Shown piece by piece: positions 36,799-45,741 of a DNA stretch of 64,000 nucleotides (its first letter is position 1; every line of letters starts with the position of its first letter). The notes beneath the pieces were generated by a model. It searched no databases and was not told the DNA's origin. It saw only the letters and a list, made by a program, of their open reading frames with translations. This stretch comes from Flagellimonas sp. S3867 (GTDB lineage Bacteria > Bacteroidota > Bacteroidia > Flavobacteriales > Flavobacteriaceae), in NCBI RefSeq assembly GCF_014698935.1, contig NZ_JACVMN010000002.1, forward strand, positions 434,001 to 498,000, written 5' to 3'. Both the position numbers and the translations under genes were made by a program.

Positions 36799-38652
36799 AT
36801 GTTCAAACATTTTAGAGGAGATTTATTTGGAGGAATTACAGCAGGTATCGTTGCATTGCCTTTGGCCCTTGCCTTTGGGGTAAGTTCAGGTTTGGGTCCA
36901 AGTGCTGGGCTCTATGGCGCAATTTTCATTAGTTTTTTTGCTGCGCTTTTTGGAGGGACCAACACCCAGATTTCAGGGCCTACCGCACCTATGACAGCCG
37001 TAAGTATGGTTATCATAGCCGGTATTTTGGCAGTTCATGATGGAGATATTGCCAAAGCACTTCCGATAATTTTAGCGGTATTTCTCTTGGCCGGATTAAT
37101 GCAAATCGGTCTTGGTCTCATAGGTCTTGGAAAATACATTAAATATATTCCCTATCCGGTGGTCTCCGGATTTATGACGGCAATCGGGGTCATTATTTTG
37201 GTGACGCAAATATTGCCCGCTGTTGGCTATTATCCCAAAGAAGATGCCGAATACGTAAGCCAGTTTAAGGCGGCAGCCGAAGAAGAGATTCTGGAAAACA
37301 TCCTAAAAGAAGAAGCTGGAGAAGGAATCCTGGTCTTGGAAGACTTTGAGGAAACCATTAGAAGAGCTAATAAAATTACTCTTGAGGACATGCAAAAAGA
37401 AGCCAAAACTCTCGCTTCAAGTGATGCCTCCGGGGTTCTTGGAACTATCAAAGTTCTTCCTCGTGCACTACAGAATATCAATTGGCTGGAATTGGCCCTT
37501 GCTATTGCAACAATCGTCATTATTTATGGCTTTAAAAGGATAACTACATCTATACCCAGTACCCTTGTAGCTTTAATCGTGGTTTCCGGAGTAGCTGTTG
37601 GATTTGATTTGGGCTATCGACCAATCGAAAAAATCCCTGAAGGGCTGCCGATTCCACAACTTGAAATCTTTACAGAGTTTAGTTTCTCAGCAATTACCCC
37701 GTATATTTTCACAGCCTTAACATTATCGCTCTTAGGAGCCATAGATTCATTACTGACTTCTGTAGTTGCCGATAATATGACGCAGACCAAACATAAACCA
37801 AACAAAGAATTGGTCGGTCAAGGTATAGGTAATAGTATTGCTGCAGTATTTGGAGGAATTCCAGGAGCCGGTGCCACAATTAGAACTGTGGTGAATATCA
37901 ATTCTGGGGGTAAGACGCGTTTATCCGGTATGGTGGCAGGTATACTTTTACTCGTAATACTCTTAGCGCTCGGACCAATTGCTTCACAGATTCCAGCCGC
38001 CGTTTTGGCCGGTATCTTGGTCACTGTGGGTATAGGTGTAATGGATTACAAAGGCCTAAAGGCCATCCCGTTTTTGCCAAAAGACATTAAGTTTGGTCCA
38101 ATAAAGTTAAGTTCGGAAGTAATCATAATGCTAACGGTTTTGGTACTATCCTCCATTTGGAATCTTGTTTATGCTGTAGGTATTGGTTTGGTAATCGCAT
38201 CTTTAATGTTCATGAAAAAAATAGGTGACCTTACTGCAACTAGATCCAATGTGAAACCATTAAAAGAGCAGCCCTGGGCCGATGAGAAAAACTTTCCAGC
38301 AAAACTTAGGGAGGAAGTGTTCATCAAACACATCAAAGGCCCTCTATTTTTTGGTTCAACAAGTGATTTTCAACAATTGGCAGAACAAATTCCCATTACC
38401 GCTTCTACTGTGGTCATTCGAATGGACCGGATGCAGTATATGGATCAATCAGGTCTTTATGCCATGGAAGATGTTTTACAGGATTTGAATAAAAAGAATG
38501 TCAAAGTATTGCTAGTAGGTGTTTTAGATCAACCCAAATACATGATGGAAAGAATCGATATCATCCCCGACCTCATTCCAAGGGAAGATATTTTCGAGAA
38601 ATTTCGACCCTGTATGGATCGAATCACAGCCAATATACAAGATTCGGACTAA
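36799..38652 (+). CDS. SulP transporter with acidic loop, probably bicarbonate
   Basis: A 617-residue inner-membrane protein. Residues about 5-135 and 225-470 form the SulP core ('GITAGIVALPLALAFGVSSGLGPSAGLYGAI' is the start, and 'GGIPGAGATIRTVVNINSGGKTRLSG' is the later family loop); a STAS domain occupies about 505-615. An insert of about 80 residues (about 144-225) rich in Glu/Ala breaks the third to fourth membrane region. It is absent from the other SulP at 6299-7876. Adjacency to carbonic anhydrase favours bicarbonate, as in BicA-like permeases; sulfate cannot be ruled out. Confidence 0.9.
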   Translation: MFKHFRGDLFGGITAGIVALPLALAFGVSSGLGPSAGLYGAIFISFFAALFGGTNTQISGPTAPMTAVSMVIIAGILAVHDGDIAKALPIILAVFLLAGLMQIGLGLIGLGKYIKYIPYPVVSGFMTAIGVIILVTQILPAVGYYPKEDAEYVSQFKAAAEEEILENILKEEAGEGILVLEDFEETIRRANKITLEDMQKEAKTLASSDASGVLGTIKVLPRALQNINWLELALAIATIVIIYGFKRITTSIPSTLVALIVVSGVAVGFDLGYRPIEKIPEGLPIPQLEIFTEFSFSAITPYIFTALTLSLLGAIDSLLTSVVADNMTQTKHKPNKELVGQGIGNSIAAVFGGIPGAGATIRTVVNINSGGKTRLSGMVAGILLLVILLALGPIASQIPAAVLAGILVTVGIGVMDYKGLKAIPFLPKDIKFGPIKLSSEVIIMLTVLVLSSIWNLVYAVGIGLVIASLMFMKKIGDLTATRSNVKPLKEQPWADEKNFPAKLREEVFIKHIKGPLFFGSTSDFQQLAEQIPITASTVVIRMDRMQYMDQSGLYAMEDVLQDLNKKNVKVLLVGVLDQPKYMMERIDIIPDLIPREDIFEKFRPCMDRITANIQDSD

Positions 38653-38666
38653 AGACTTTTACATTG

Positions 38667-38713
38667 GATGCCGTGCATTGCAAGTCATGCGATGCACGGC
38701 ATCTTTATTTTTG
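38667..38713 (+). terminator. Strong intrinsic terminator after SulP
   Basis: A perfect 12-bp stem, GATGCCGTGCAT (38667-38678) with ATGCACGGCATC (38692-38703), is followed by TTTATTTTT. It ends the carbonic anhydrase-SulP transcript before pheS. Confidence 0.88.
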
Positions 38714-38791
38714 GTTGCGATAGGTAAATTCAATCATTGCCCGTATTCAAACACAATTTGCTAAATTTGTCGGCCAATAGCGCAGCCGACC

Positions 38792-39811
38792 ATGATCGAG
38801 ACCATAAAAGAACACCTGGCAGAAGTTGAAAAGTTTGTTTCAACCTCAAAAGAGGAAATCGAGACTTTCCGAATAAAGTATTTGGGGAAAAAAGGGCTTT
38901 TGAATTCCTTTTTTGCCGAGTTCAAAAATGTTCCTAACGAACAGAAGAAAGAATTTGGTCAAGTCATCAACCAACTCAAGGGAGCTGCAACTGAAAAAGT
39001 AAATACGCTTAAGGCTTCGCTGGAAAACCAAGCTGATCTGAAAGGGAAGTATGGAGACTTAACACGTCCCGGAGAACCCATTGCACTTGGAGCAAGGCAT
39101 CCCATTTCCATTGTAAAGAATCAGATTGTCGATATTTTTTCCCGTATTGGGTTTAATGTGTCCGAAGGACCAGAAATAGAGGATGATTGGCACAACTTTA
39201 CAGCATTGAACTTACCCGAATACCATCCGGCCAGGGATATGCAGGACACCTTTTTTATACAAACCGACCCAGATATTCTTTTACGCACGCATACCTCATC
39301 GGTTCAAGTGCGCTATATGGAAGAAAACAAACCTCCTATTCGAACCATCTCTCCGGGAAGGGTGTACCGGAACGAAGCTATTTCTGCCCGATCACATTGT
39401 TTTTTCCATCAGGTTGAGGGCCTTTATGTAGATAAGGATGTCTCTTTTGCCGATCTTAAGCAAACACTTCAATATTTCACCTCGCAAATGTTCGGCAGGT
39501 CAAAAATCAGGCTGCGTCCATCTTATTTTCCTTTTACTGAACCAAGTGCAGAGGTTGATGTGTATTGGGGATTGGAAACCGAAGCCGATTACCGTATGAC
39601 CAAAGGTACGGGGTGGTTGGAGATCATGGGCTGCGGAATGGTGGACCCCAATGTTTTGAAAAATTGCGATATCGACCCCGAAGAATATTCCGGATTTGCA
39701 TTTGGAATGGGTATTGACCGCATTGCATTGTTATTGCACCAAATTTCGGATATCCGATTGTTAAGTGAAAACGATGTACGGTTTTTGGAACAGTTTAAAT
39801 CCACACTATAA
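38792..39811 (+). CDS. pheS: Phenylalanyl-tRNA synthetase alpha subunit
   Basis: A 339-residue class II aminoacyl-tRNA synthetase subunit that charges tRNA-Phe with the beta subunit PheT (not in this window). An N-terminal coiled-coil tRNA-binding region (about 1-85) precedes the catalytic core with 'GFNVSEGPEIEDDWHNF', motif 2 'SPGRVYRNEAISARSHCFFHQVEGL' and motif 3 'GFAFGMGIDRIALLLH'. Length is normal. The strong terminator upstream means it has its own promoter. Confidence 0.96.
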   Translation: MIETIKEHLAEVEKFVSTSKEEIETFRIKYLGKKGLLNSFFAEFKNVPNEQKKEFGQVINQLKGAATEKVNTLKASLENQADLKGKYGDLTRPGEPIALGARHPISIVKNQIVDIFSRIGFNVSEGPEIEDDWHNFTALNLPEYHPARDMQDTFFIQTDPDILLRTHTSSVQVRYMEENKPPIRTISPGRVYRNEAISARSHCFFHQVEGLYVDKDVSFADLKQTLQYFTSQMFGRSKIRLRPSYFPFTEPSAEVDVYWGLETEADYRMTKGTGWLEIMGCGMVDPNVLKNCDIDPEEYSGFAFGMGIDRIALLLHQISDIRLLSENDVRFLEQFKSTL

Positions 39812-39923
39812 GCATTGCTTTCCTTGTTTATTGACAAATAATTAAAGGATCTCAAGCTCTGCTTGGTTATTTCTTTTCTGGTTATATTTAGGTCAATCAC
39901 CAAACTTTTTTAAAACTGTTTTT

Positions 39924-41219
39924 ATGACCCATCGCTTAACTATCTGGCTCGTTTGTTTAGGAGCAAGCTTTATCCATTCCCAAAAGCCAATTACCAAAGT
40001 CAATCAAGATCGACTTGAAAATCGCATTTTTGAACTCGCAAAATTTGGTCTTCAAACAAATGGCGAAACAGAAAGAGTGGCTTTTAGCGAAGCTGATGTC
40101 AAAGCTCGGAAATGGGTTATTGAAACTTTGGAAAAGCAAGGCTTAGAGGTGTCCATTGACTTTGCGGGAAATATTGTCGCCTTCAGAAAGGGAATAAAGT
40201 CTGGGCTTAAACCCATTTCTTTTGGTTCTCATATAGATCGGGTTCCCAACGGTGGCAATTATGACGGATGTGTTGGCTCCATGGCGGCATTGGAAGTCAT
40301 TGAAACCTTAAACGAGAACAAAATAAACACCAAGCATCCTTTGGAGGTTATTATCTTTTCCAACGAAGAAGGCGGGGTAATGGGCAGTCGCGCCATGTCA
40401 GGTCACTTAGGAAAAGGTGCATTGGAAGTTGTAAATTCAACAGGATTTTCAATGGGTGAAGGAATTATGCGATTGGGAGGTGACACCACCAGAATAGCAG
40501 ATGTACATAGAAAAAAAGGGGATATGGCCGCCTTTTTGGAGCTACATATTGAGCAAGGCGGAATCCTTGAAAAGGAAAATCTCAATATTGGCATCGTAGA
40601 AGGTATTGTGGGGCTTAAATGGTGGGATGTCGTTTTTACAGGCTTTGCAAATCATGCAGGTACCACCCCAATGAATGTACGACAAGATGCATTATTGGCA
40701 GCCGCCAAGTTCATAGTAGCGGTTAATGAGGTTACCAATAGTTTTGAAGGTTCCCAGGTTGGAACCGTTGGTCGGATCAAGGCTGCACCTGGTGCTCCAA
40801 ATGTTATTCCAGGCAAGGTGGTAACAAGTTTGGAAATTCGCGACCTTTCCTCTGCAGTTATAGAAAATGTGTTTCAAGCCATTAAAACCAAGGGAGAAGA
40901 AATAGCCGCACAATCCAACATTACAATTGAGTTCAGACCTTTGGATACTACCGCTGCTCCGGCATTGACGGATATGGCTATTCAAAAAGAAATTGAAACC
41001 TCGGCAACTAAACTGAAACTAACTCATAAATATATGCCGAGTGGAGCCGGTCATGATGCCCAAGACATGGCTACCATTGCTCCAACCGGGATGATTTTTG
41101 TTCCAAGTAAAGGGGGCATTAGTCATTCACCAAAAGAATTCACCTCTGCCAAAGACATGGCCAATGGTGCCAATGTATTGCTTCAAACACTTTTAGCTCT
41201 GGACAAAAAATTGGATTAA
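39924..41219 (+). CDS. Exported M20-family N-carbamoyl-L-amino-acid amidohydrolase-like protein
   Basis: A 431-residue metal-dependent amidohydrolase of the allantoate/N-carbamoyl amino acid group. Signal peptide residues 1-20 (FIHSQ). Metal ligands are visible as 'FGSHIDRVPNGGNYDGCVG' and 'NEEGGVMGSRAMSGHL'; dimerisation and active-site residues include 'ANHAGTTPMNVRQDALLAA' and 'PSGAGHDAQDM'. The family is normally cytosolic, whereas this one is exported, which suggests scavenging of carbamoyl or acyl amino acids outside the inner membrane. The last 4 bp overlap the convergent YhhN gene. Confidence 0.87.
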   Translation: MTHRLTIWLVCLGASFIHSQKPITKVNQDRLENRIFELAKFGLQTNGETERVAFSEADVKARKWVIETLEKQGLEVSIDFAGNIVAFRKGIKSGLKPISFGSHIDRVPNGGNYDGCVGSMAALEVIETLNENKINTKHPLEVIIFSNEEGGVMGSRAMSGHLGKGALEVVNSTGFSMGEGIMRLGGDTTRIADVHRKKGDMAAFLELHIEQGGILEKENLNIGIVEGIVGLKWWDVVFTGFANHAGTTPMNVRQDALLAAAKFIVAVNEVTNSFEGSQVGTVGRIKAAPGAPNVIPGKVVTSLEIRDLSSAVIENVFQAIKTKGEEIAAQSNITIEFRPLDTTAAPALTDMAIQKEIETSATKLKLTHKYMPSGAGHDAQDMATIAPTGMIFVPSKGGISHSPKEFTSAKDMANGANVLLQTLLALDKKLD

Positions 41220-41887
41220 ACACTTTTTCTTCTATCCAAAATGAAATAGGCAGCATTCGCAATCAAGGAAATGCTCAACCAATAGGTGCTCAAAATCAGT
41301 AATCCCGAAAATTTAACAGGGAATTTAAATTTGTTGATGGCAATCATGGTGTCCGAAAACATAAACAATAAAACTGCTGCTCCAATCAACCTGTAGACTT
41401 TATTGGGATTGTGGAAGTTTAGACTCATACCTTGCCAAGCCATAAAAATGATAACGATAACGTAGATTCCAACAGGGAGTGCAAAAGAGCCCAGATCAGG
41501 CTGAAGCCAAATAAACAATCCCCCTCCTATTCCTGCCAGAATCAAGAACGATATCCAATGAAAATTAAATCCTTCAAGATTTATAAATCCTGTAGCGAAC
41601 AATACATGGCCAATTAAAAATGCTCCTAGACCAAAAACAAAATACTCTTCTTTTAAAAGGAATACGTCCCCTATCAAACAGAAAACCAATGCGGCAATTA
41701 TGATGTTCCTAAACTTGGACAATTGTTCATTTTGCACAAAAAACAAAAGGGACAGAATTAAGATCGTGGTCAAGGGTTTGAAGATGGAAAAGAGCAGTGT
41801 ATTGTCGAAAAAATCGAAAAGCATTGCAGCTACGGCAGAAATCAAGCTCAATATATTTATTGCCTTTCTTGACCTCGCTTTTTCCAT
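41216..41887 (-). CDS. YhhN/TMEM86 family (lysoplasmalogenase-like) membrane protein
   Basis: A 223-residue protein from ATG 41887 with about eight membrane helices. The stretches 'KPLTTILILSLLF', 'IGDVFLLKEEYFVFGLGAFLIGHVLF' and 'GAAVLLFMFSDTMIAINKF' carry the family's conserved polar residues (Asp in 'GDVFL' and 'SDTMIA'). Mammalian TMEM86 hydrolyses lysoplasmalogen vinyl ethers; bacterial members are mostly untested. It starts in the stop codon of the CYTH gene (TAATG), so the two are coupled. Confidence 0.85.
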   Translation of the reverse strand: MEKARSRKAINILSLISAVAAMLFDFFDNTLLFSIFKPLTTILILSLLFFVQNEQLSKFRNIIIAALVFCLIGDVFLLKEEYFVFGLGAFLIGHVLFATGFINLEGFNFHWISFLILAGIGGGLFIWLQPDLGSFALPVGIYVIVIIFMAWQGMSLNFHNPNKVYRLIGAAVLLFMFSDTMIAINKFKFPVKFSGLLILSTYWLSISLIANAAYFILDRRKSV

Positions 41888-42360
41888 TACCACTCTTTAA
41901 ATGGGTTTTTGCTTAGCTGGGAGTTGTAATACTTAATGTCCCCCGTGACTTCTTTGCCCAACCATTTAGGTTTCCCGAAAATCTCATCTTCATGGTTCAG
42001 CTCAATTTCAGCAATAATTAGGCCTTGGTTCTCACCTAAAAACTCATCTACTTCATACATATGATCACCATTTGGCACCTCATATCTGATTTTTTCTAAA
42101 ATTACTGCCTCGCAAAGATCTATTAGATTCACTGCTTCTGCCGTGGTGATTTCTGTTTCCCATTCAAACCGTGTGGTCCCAGATTTATTGCTCATCCCTT
42201 TAATGGTCAAAAATGCTTTGTCTCCTTTAATTCGAACTCTCACCGTTCGTTCAGGATGGGTATTTAAAAACCCTTGAACAATCCGGGTTTGTGAGCGTGC
42301 CTCTTCCTTATACGCTTCTGTCCTAACCAAAAACTTTCGTTCAATTTCCAAGTGTTCCAT
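41887..42360 (-). CDS. CYTH-domain protein (triphosphatase-like)
   Basis: A 157-residue CYTH (ygiF/ThTPase) tunnel-fold protein. The N-terminus EHLEIERKFLV has the ExExK metal/phosphate motif, and 'VRVRIKGDKAFLTIKG' and 'RFEWETEI' carry the basic and acidic residues that line the tunnel. Members hydrolyse inorganic or thiamine triphosphate. It starts at ATG 42360, 27 bp from the divergent dinB start, and is coupled with the YhhN gene downstream. Confidence 0.9.
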   Translation of the reverse strand: MEHLEIERKFLVRTEAYKEEARSQTRIVQGFLNTHPERTVRVRIKGDKAFLTIKGMSNKSGTTRFEWETEITTAEAVNLIDLCEAVILEKIRYEVPNGDHMYEVDEFLGENQGLIIAEIELNHEDEIFGKPKWLGKEVTGDIKYYNSQLSKNPFKEW

Positions 42361-42387
42361 CAAACTAAATATACCCTAAATTTGAAT

Positions 42388-43488
42388 ATGGACTTTGATT
42401 TTCCTTTACGAAAAATCATTCATGTTGACATGGATGCTTTTTATGCATCTGTTGAGCAGCACGACAATCCTGAGTTGCAAGGGAAACCCCTTGCAGTTGG
42501 CGGAGGTTCAAAACGTGGGGTAGTTTCCGCAGCTAGCTATGAAGCACGAAAATTTGGAGTGCGAAGTGCCATGGCGGGTTATATTGCCAAAAAGAATTGC
42601 CCTGAACTCATTTTTGTAAAACCCAGATTTGACCGTTACAAAGAGGTGTCACAACAAGTGCGACGCATCTTTTTTGAGTATACAGACCTTGTTGAACCGC
42701 TTTCTTTGGACGAGGCGTATTTGGATGTGACAGAAAACAAAAAAGGAAATCCATCCGCCACCCTCATTGCCAAAGAAATTCGTCAAAAAATATTGGATGT
42801 AACTGGTTTAACTGCATCCGCAGGTATCTCAATAAATAAATTTATTGCCAAAGTAGCTAGTGATTACAACAAACCCAATGGTCAAAAAACGGTCAACCCT
42901 GAAGAAGTTATCGCGTTTTTAGAGAACCTCGATATCCGAAAATTTTACGGGGTCGGAAAGGTAACTGCAGAAAAAATGTACAAGCTGGGCATTTTTACAG
43001 GAAACGATTTGAAGCAAAAAACCACAGAATTCCTTGATGGTCACTTTGGTAAAAGTGGAAAATACTACTATGATGTTGTTCGTGGAATCCATAATAGTGA
43101 AGTAAAACCGCATCGTACTCCTAAATCTGTTGGTGCTGAACGTACTTTTTTGGAAAACTTGAGCAGTGAGGTCTTTATGCTTGAAAAACTGGAAAACATC
43201 GCCAGTGAGCTTGAAAGAAGGTTGAAAAAATCCAAAATTGCAGGGAAAACCATCACCCTAAAAATCAAGTATAGTGACTTTACCTTGCAGACACGGAGCA
43301 AAACACTTCCTTATTATATCGCCGACCAAGAATTGATCTTGGAAACAGCCAAAGAGTTGTTGTATCAATCGTCTTTGGAAAATTCGGTCCGTCTTTTGGG
43401 CATTTCCTTAGCCAACCTCAACACCGAGAAAAAAGAAGAGAAACAACAGGATGAAACCGTATTGGTTCAGTTACGATTTGATTTTTAA
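42388..43488 (+). CDS. dinB: DNA polymerase IV
   Basis: A 366-residue Y-family translesion polymerase from ATG 42388. Catalytic metal ligands are visible in 'HVDMDAFYASVEQ' and 'PLSLDEAYLDVT' (Asp-Glu), with steric and finger residues in 'AASYEARKFGVRSAMAGYIA'. The little-finger domain occupies the C-terminal 110 residues. It is a single-gene unit, and no LexA-like box was recognised in the 27-bp gap to the CYTH gene, though the gap is too short for a long operator. Confidence 0.95.
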   Translation: MDFDFPLRKIIHVDMDAFYASVEQHDNPELQGKPLAVGGGSKRGVVSAASYEARKFGVRSAMAGYIAKKNCPELIFVKPRFDRYKEVSQQVRRIFFEYTDLVEPLSLDEAYLDVTENKKGNPSATLIAKEIRQKILDVTGLTASAGISINKFIAKVASDYNKPNGQKTVNPEEVIAFLENLDIRKFYGVGKVTAEKMYKLGIFTGNDLKQKTTEFLDGHFGKSGKYYYDVVRGIHNSEVKPHRTPKSVGAERTFLENLSSEVFMLEKLENIASELERRLKKSKIAGKTITLKIKYSDFTLQTRSKTLPYYIADQELILETAKELLYQSSLENSVRLLGISLANLNTEKKEEKQQDETVLVQLRFDF

Positions 43489-43511
43489 AAAGTACTTGTT
43501 CAGTATTTCCA

Positions 43512-43958
43512 CTACATTTTGTTCATCGAAATGGAGACGGTCCATACGAAAACCGATGAGATAAAAATGCCTATGGTATTGGCCCAAAAAGCCTTCTGTT
43601 TTTCAATTCCGAATAAGTAAGCAGCGATACTGCCGGCATACACTCCTGTTCCTGGTAAAGGAATCATCACAAAAAACATTAGGCCGAAAAAACCAAATTT
43701 TTCAATTTTCTTTCCTGAACCTGTTTTAGCTCGTTTGGCAATAAATATTGCCGATTTTTTATAAAATCGCCATTTTATAAAATGACGGTTAATATATTCA
43801 AGAAAAAACATCATCAACGGAAAGACCGCAACATTAGCCAAAAAACAAGCAACAAAAACCACGTAGCTATTAAGGCCTTTCATGATACCATAGGGTATGC
43901 CCACCTTGGCCTCGCCAAAAGGGGATAAACTCCAAAGTATAGAAGTCAATAAGTCCAA
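43512..43958 (-). CDS. Small multidrug export family protein (COG2426-like)
   Basis: A 148-residue membrane protein with four hydrophobic segments. 'LSPFGEAKVGIPYGIMKGLNSYVVFVACFLANVAVFP' and 'FGFFGLMFFVMIPLPGTGVYAGSIAAYLFG' match the Sm_multidrug_ex family, whose name is by homology and whose activity is largely untested. The protein carries the family's 'PLPGTG' loop. It is convergent with dinB (23 bp) and divergent from the TetR gene. Confidence 0.83.
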   Translation of the reverse strand: MDLLTSILWSLSPFGEAKVGIPYGIMKGLNSYVVFVACFLANVAVFPLMMFFLEYINRHFIKWRFYKKSAIFIAKRAKTGSGKKIEKFGFFGLMFFVMIPLPGTGVYAGSIAAYLFGIEKQKAFWANTIGIFISSVFVWTVSISMNKM

Positions 43959-44071
43959 CAGTGCAATTTTTTAGTTTGCAAAACTACATGAAAACAGCAT
44001 CGCCCACTGTTAAAAAGACCTTTAAGTCTTAGAATTAGAAAAAGAATGCATGTTTTGACCGAAAACAACCT

Positions 44072-44085
44072 AGACAGACCAGTCT
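44072..44085. promoter_or_regulatory. Imperfect palindrome upstream of TetR gene, probable operator
   Basis: AGACAGACCAGTCT, with 10 of 14 bases self-complementary (AGAC...GTCT arms), lies 16 bp before the TetR start codon. Wording like AGACnnnCnnGTCT is common for TetR-family operators, so autoregulation is likely. The site overlaps the leader, where repression by blocking initiation is plausible. Confidence 0.55.
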
Positions 44086-44101
44086 TTTTTATCTTTAACC
44101 T

Positions 44102-44680
44102 ATGGAAAAAACTACACTTCGCGAAAAAATTGTCAGTACCGCTGGTAAACTTTTCTATGCAAATGGTTACAATTCAACCGGAATCAATGAAATAATTGCC
44201 AAATCCGGGATTGCAAAGGCGACCTTGTACAGTCATTTTAAATCCAAAGAGGATATTTGTATTGCTTATTTAACACAGCGGCATGAAGGTTTTTTGACTT
44301 CTTTGAAAAGCTATATTTCGAAACGAAAGAAAGGGAAGAATCAGTTGTTGGCTATTTTCGATTTCTTAAGGGATATGTACCGAGATGAAAATTTTCATGG
44401 CTGTTGGGGGCTAAAGACCTTGGGAGAGCTTTCTCCTAAACAAAAAAAACTTCTGGGAGTGATTCAGCGTCAAAAGAAGGAGTTGTTACTGTATTTGGGA
44501 GAAGTGGTCAATGAGAATATCAATAATATCTCAAAAGCGGAGACTGAAAAAATCTCAGGAGGGCTTTATCTTTTGTATGACAGTGCCATTACAGAGAGCT
44601 ATCTTTTTAAAAACGATTGGCCCATCTATATGTCGCGGAGCATTGCACAATCACTTTTTGCAAATTCGGAATTGGTTTAA
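44102..44680 (+). CDS. TetR/AcrR-family transcriptional regulator
   Basis: A 192-residue regulator. The N-terminal HTH is 'NSTGINEIIAKSGIAKATLYSHFKSKEDICIAYL', the standard TetR helix-turn-helix. The C-terminal ligand-binding part resembles TetR_C regulators of the YjdC/AcrR kind, with no obvious ligand motif. A probable operator (44072-44085) stands in its own leader. The regulated genes may include itself and the divergent small export protein gene (43512-43958), 143 bp away. Confidence 0.9.
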   Translation: MEKTTLREKIVSTAGKLFYANGYNSTGINEIIAKSGIAKATLYSHFKSKEDICIAYLTQRHEGFLTSLKSYISKRKKGKNQLLAIFDFLRDMYRDENFHGCWGLKTLGELSPKQKKLLGVIQRQKKELLLYLGEVVNENINNISKAETEKISGGLYLLYDSAITESYLFKNDWPIYMSRSIAQSLFANSELV

Positions 44681-44683
44681 ACA

Positions 44684-44714
44684 AAAAGAGCCCCCTAAAC
44701 CAAGGAGCTCTTTT
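44684..44714. terminator. Bidirectional terminator between TetR and cupredoxin genes
   Basis: AAAAGAGC (44684-44691) pairs with GCTCTTTT (44707-44714). The A and T runs on both sides let it serve both the TetR gene (plus) and the cupredoxin gene (minus), which meet tail to tail here. Confidence 0.72.
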
Positions 44715-44730
44715 ATATAAGTCTATTTGC

Positions 44731-45123
44731 TTATTTCACAACCAAGGTATTGTCGGTGGATGTTGGGTTCAAAGGACAGAAGTATACGTACTCTCCTTTT
44801 TCCAACTTCGTAGGCTTAGAAGTTTGCGATGTGCCAGTTTTTACCGCTTTGGTAACGTAAGCGGTTTTAATATGGTTTTCTGGCTTACTTACATCCAGAC
44901 CTTTTTTAACCAATACAAAACCAACATCATGTCCGACACCATTATTCGTAACATCGAAAACATAGGTTCCTTCGGAAATAGTGATTTGTTTTTGGGTAAA
45001 CTCGCCTGAAGTCTGTTCCAATGCTACGGTTTTTACCGACGCATCCTTCATCATTTTGTCCTGTGCGCTTGCTGAAAATACTACTCCAACGGTCAATACT
45101 AAAATTGCAATTACTTTTTTCAT
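44731..45123 (-). CDS. Exported cupredoxin-fold protein lacking a full type 1 copper site
   Basis: A 130-residue protein with signal peptide (residues 1-20, ASAQ). The mature part has the plastocyanin-like fold: 'KQITISEGTYVFDVTNNGVGHDVGFVLV' gives the first His, and 'GEYVYFCPLNPTSTDNTLVVK' gives the Cys. The usual second His and Met after CP (CPxxGHxxxM) are absent; here Pro and Asp/Asn residues stand instead. So it probably does not bind copper in the normal way. It is the last gene of a minus-strand group with the CMD and small His/Cys proteins. Confidence 0.8.
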   Translation of the reverse strand: MKKVIAILVLTVGVVFSASAQDKMMKDASVKTVALEQTSGEFTQKQITISEGTYVFDVTNNGVGHDVGFVLVKKGLDVSKPENHIKTAYVTKAVKTGTSQTSKPTKLEKGEYVYFCPLNPTSTDNTLVVK

Positions 45124-45160
45124 TTTTATCTTATTTAAATTATTGTGTTAATTATTCTTA

Positions 45161-45709
45161 TTAGGCTTCAACAGCTTGTAGCGGTTGTGCCACAGGAAAA
45201 TCAACTGGAATTTCCGTAGCGTTGTTTATATAGTTAGAGATAGTCTTGTCACCCACTAAAACTATAGTGTCAATAAAATTTTCCTTGTTCCATCCAGCAG
45301 CAAAGAAATTTTCAACGACAGCAGCATCAGCTGTACCTCTATTTTCAGTAATGTTTTTAGACAATCTTGCCAATGCATCCAACTTATTGTCAAAGGAGGC
45401 TCTCCCAGATCTAAGTTCCAGGATTTGGTCATCTGAAAAACCATTCATTTTGCTGATTGCAGTGTGTGCAGATAAACAATACAAACACCCGTTTACTTCA
45501 CTTACCGCAAGATTAACTGCTTCTTTTTCTTTGGTCTTCAATGAAGTTTTGGCATTTGAAAGGTTCAAATAGTTGGCTAATGCATTCTCTGAATGTGCAT
45601 AGGTGGCAAAAAGGTTGGGAACAAAACCAACTGCTTTTTCCAAGTTATCAAATATGGCTTGGTTAGCTTCACTAACTTCTTCTCTTTTTGGAACATTGAA
45701 TGTGCTCAT
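45161..45709 (-). CDS. Carboxymuconolactone decarboxylase family (AhpD-like) protein
   Basis: A 182-residue CMD-fold protein. 'AVSEVNGCLYCLSAHTAISKM' carries the CxxC-His alkyl-hydroperoxidase (AhpD) motif, so it is a thiol peroxidase-like reductase and not a decarboxylase in mechanism. The later 'DTIVLVGDKTISNYINNATEIPVDFPVA' is typical of the uncharacterised peroxidase-related subgroup. It lies between the cupredoxin-like gene and the small His/Cys protein gene. All are on the minus strand, downstream of an AraC regulator. Confidence 0.88.
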   Translation of the reverse strand: MSTFNVPKREEVSEANQAIFDNLEKAVGFVPNLFATYAHSENALANYLNLSNAKTSLKTKEKEAVNLAVSEVNGCLYCLSAHTAISKMNGFSDDQILELRSGRASFDNKLDALARLSKNITENRGTADAAVVENFFAAGWNKENFIDTIVLVGDKTISNYINNATEIPVDFPVAQPLQAVEA

Positions 45710-45741
45710 AATTCTAAATATTTAATGTGTTGTTATATGGA

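Noticed and set aside
44617-45009. Open frame of 130 residues on the plus strand across the TetR-cupredoxin junction
   Set aside because: It overlaps the bidirectional terminator and runs antisense through the cupredoxin gene; the product has no recognisable domain.
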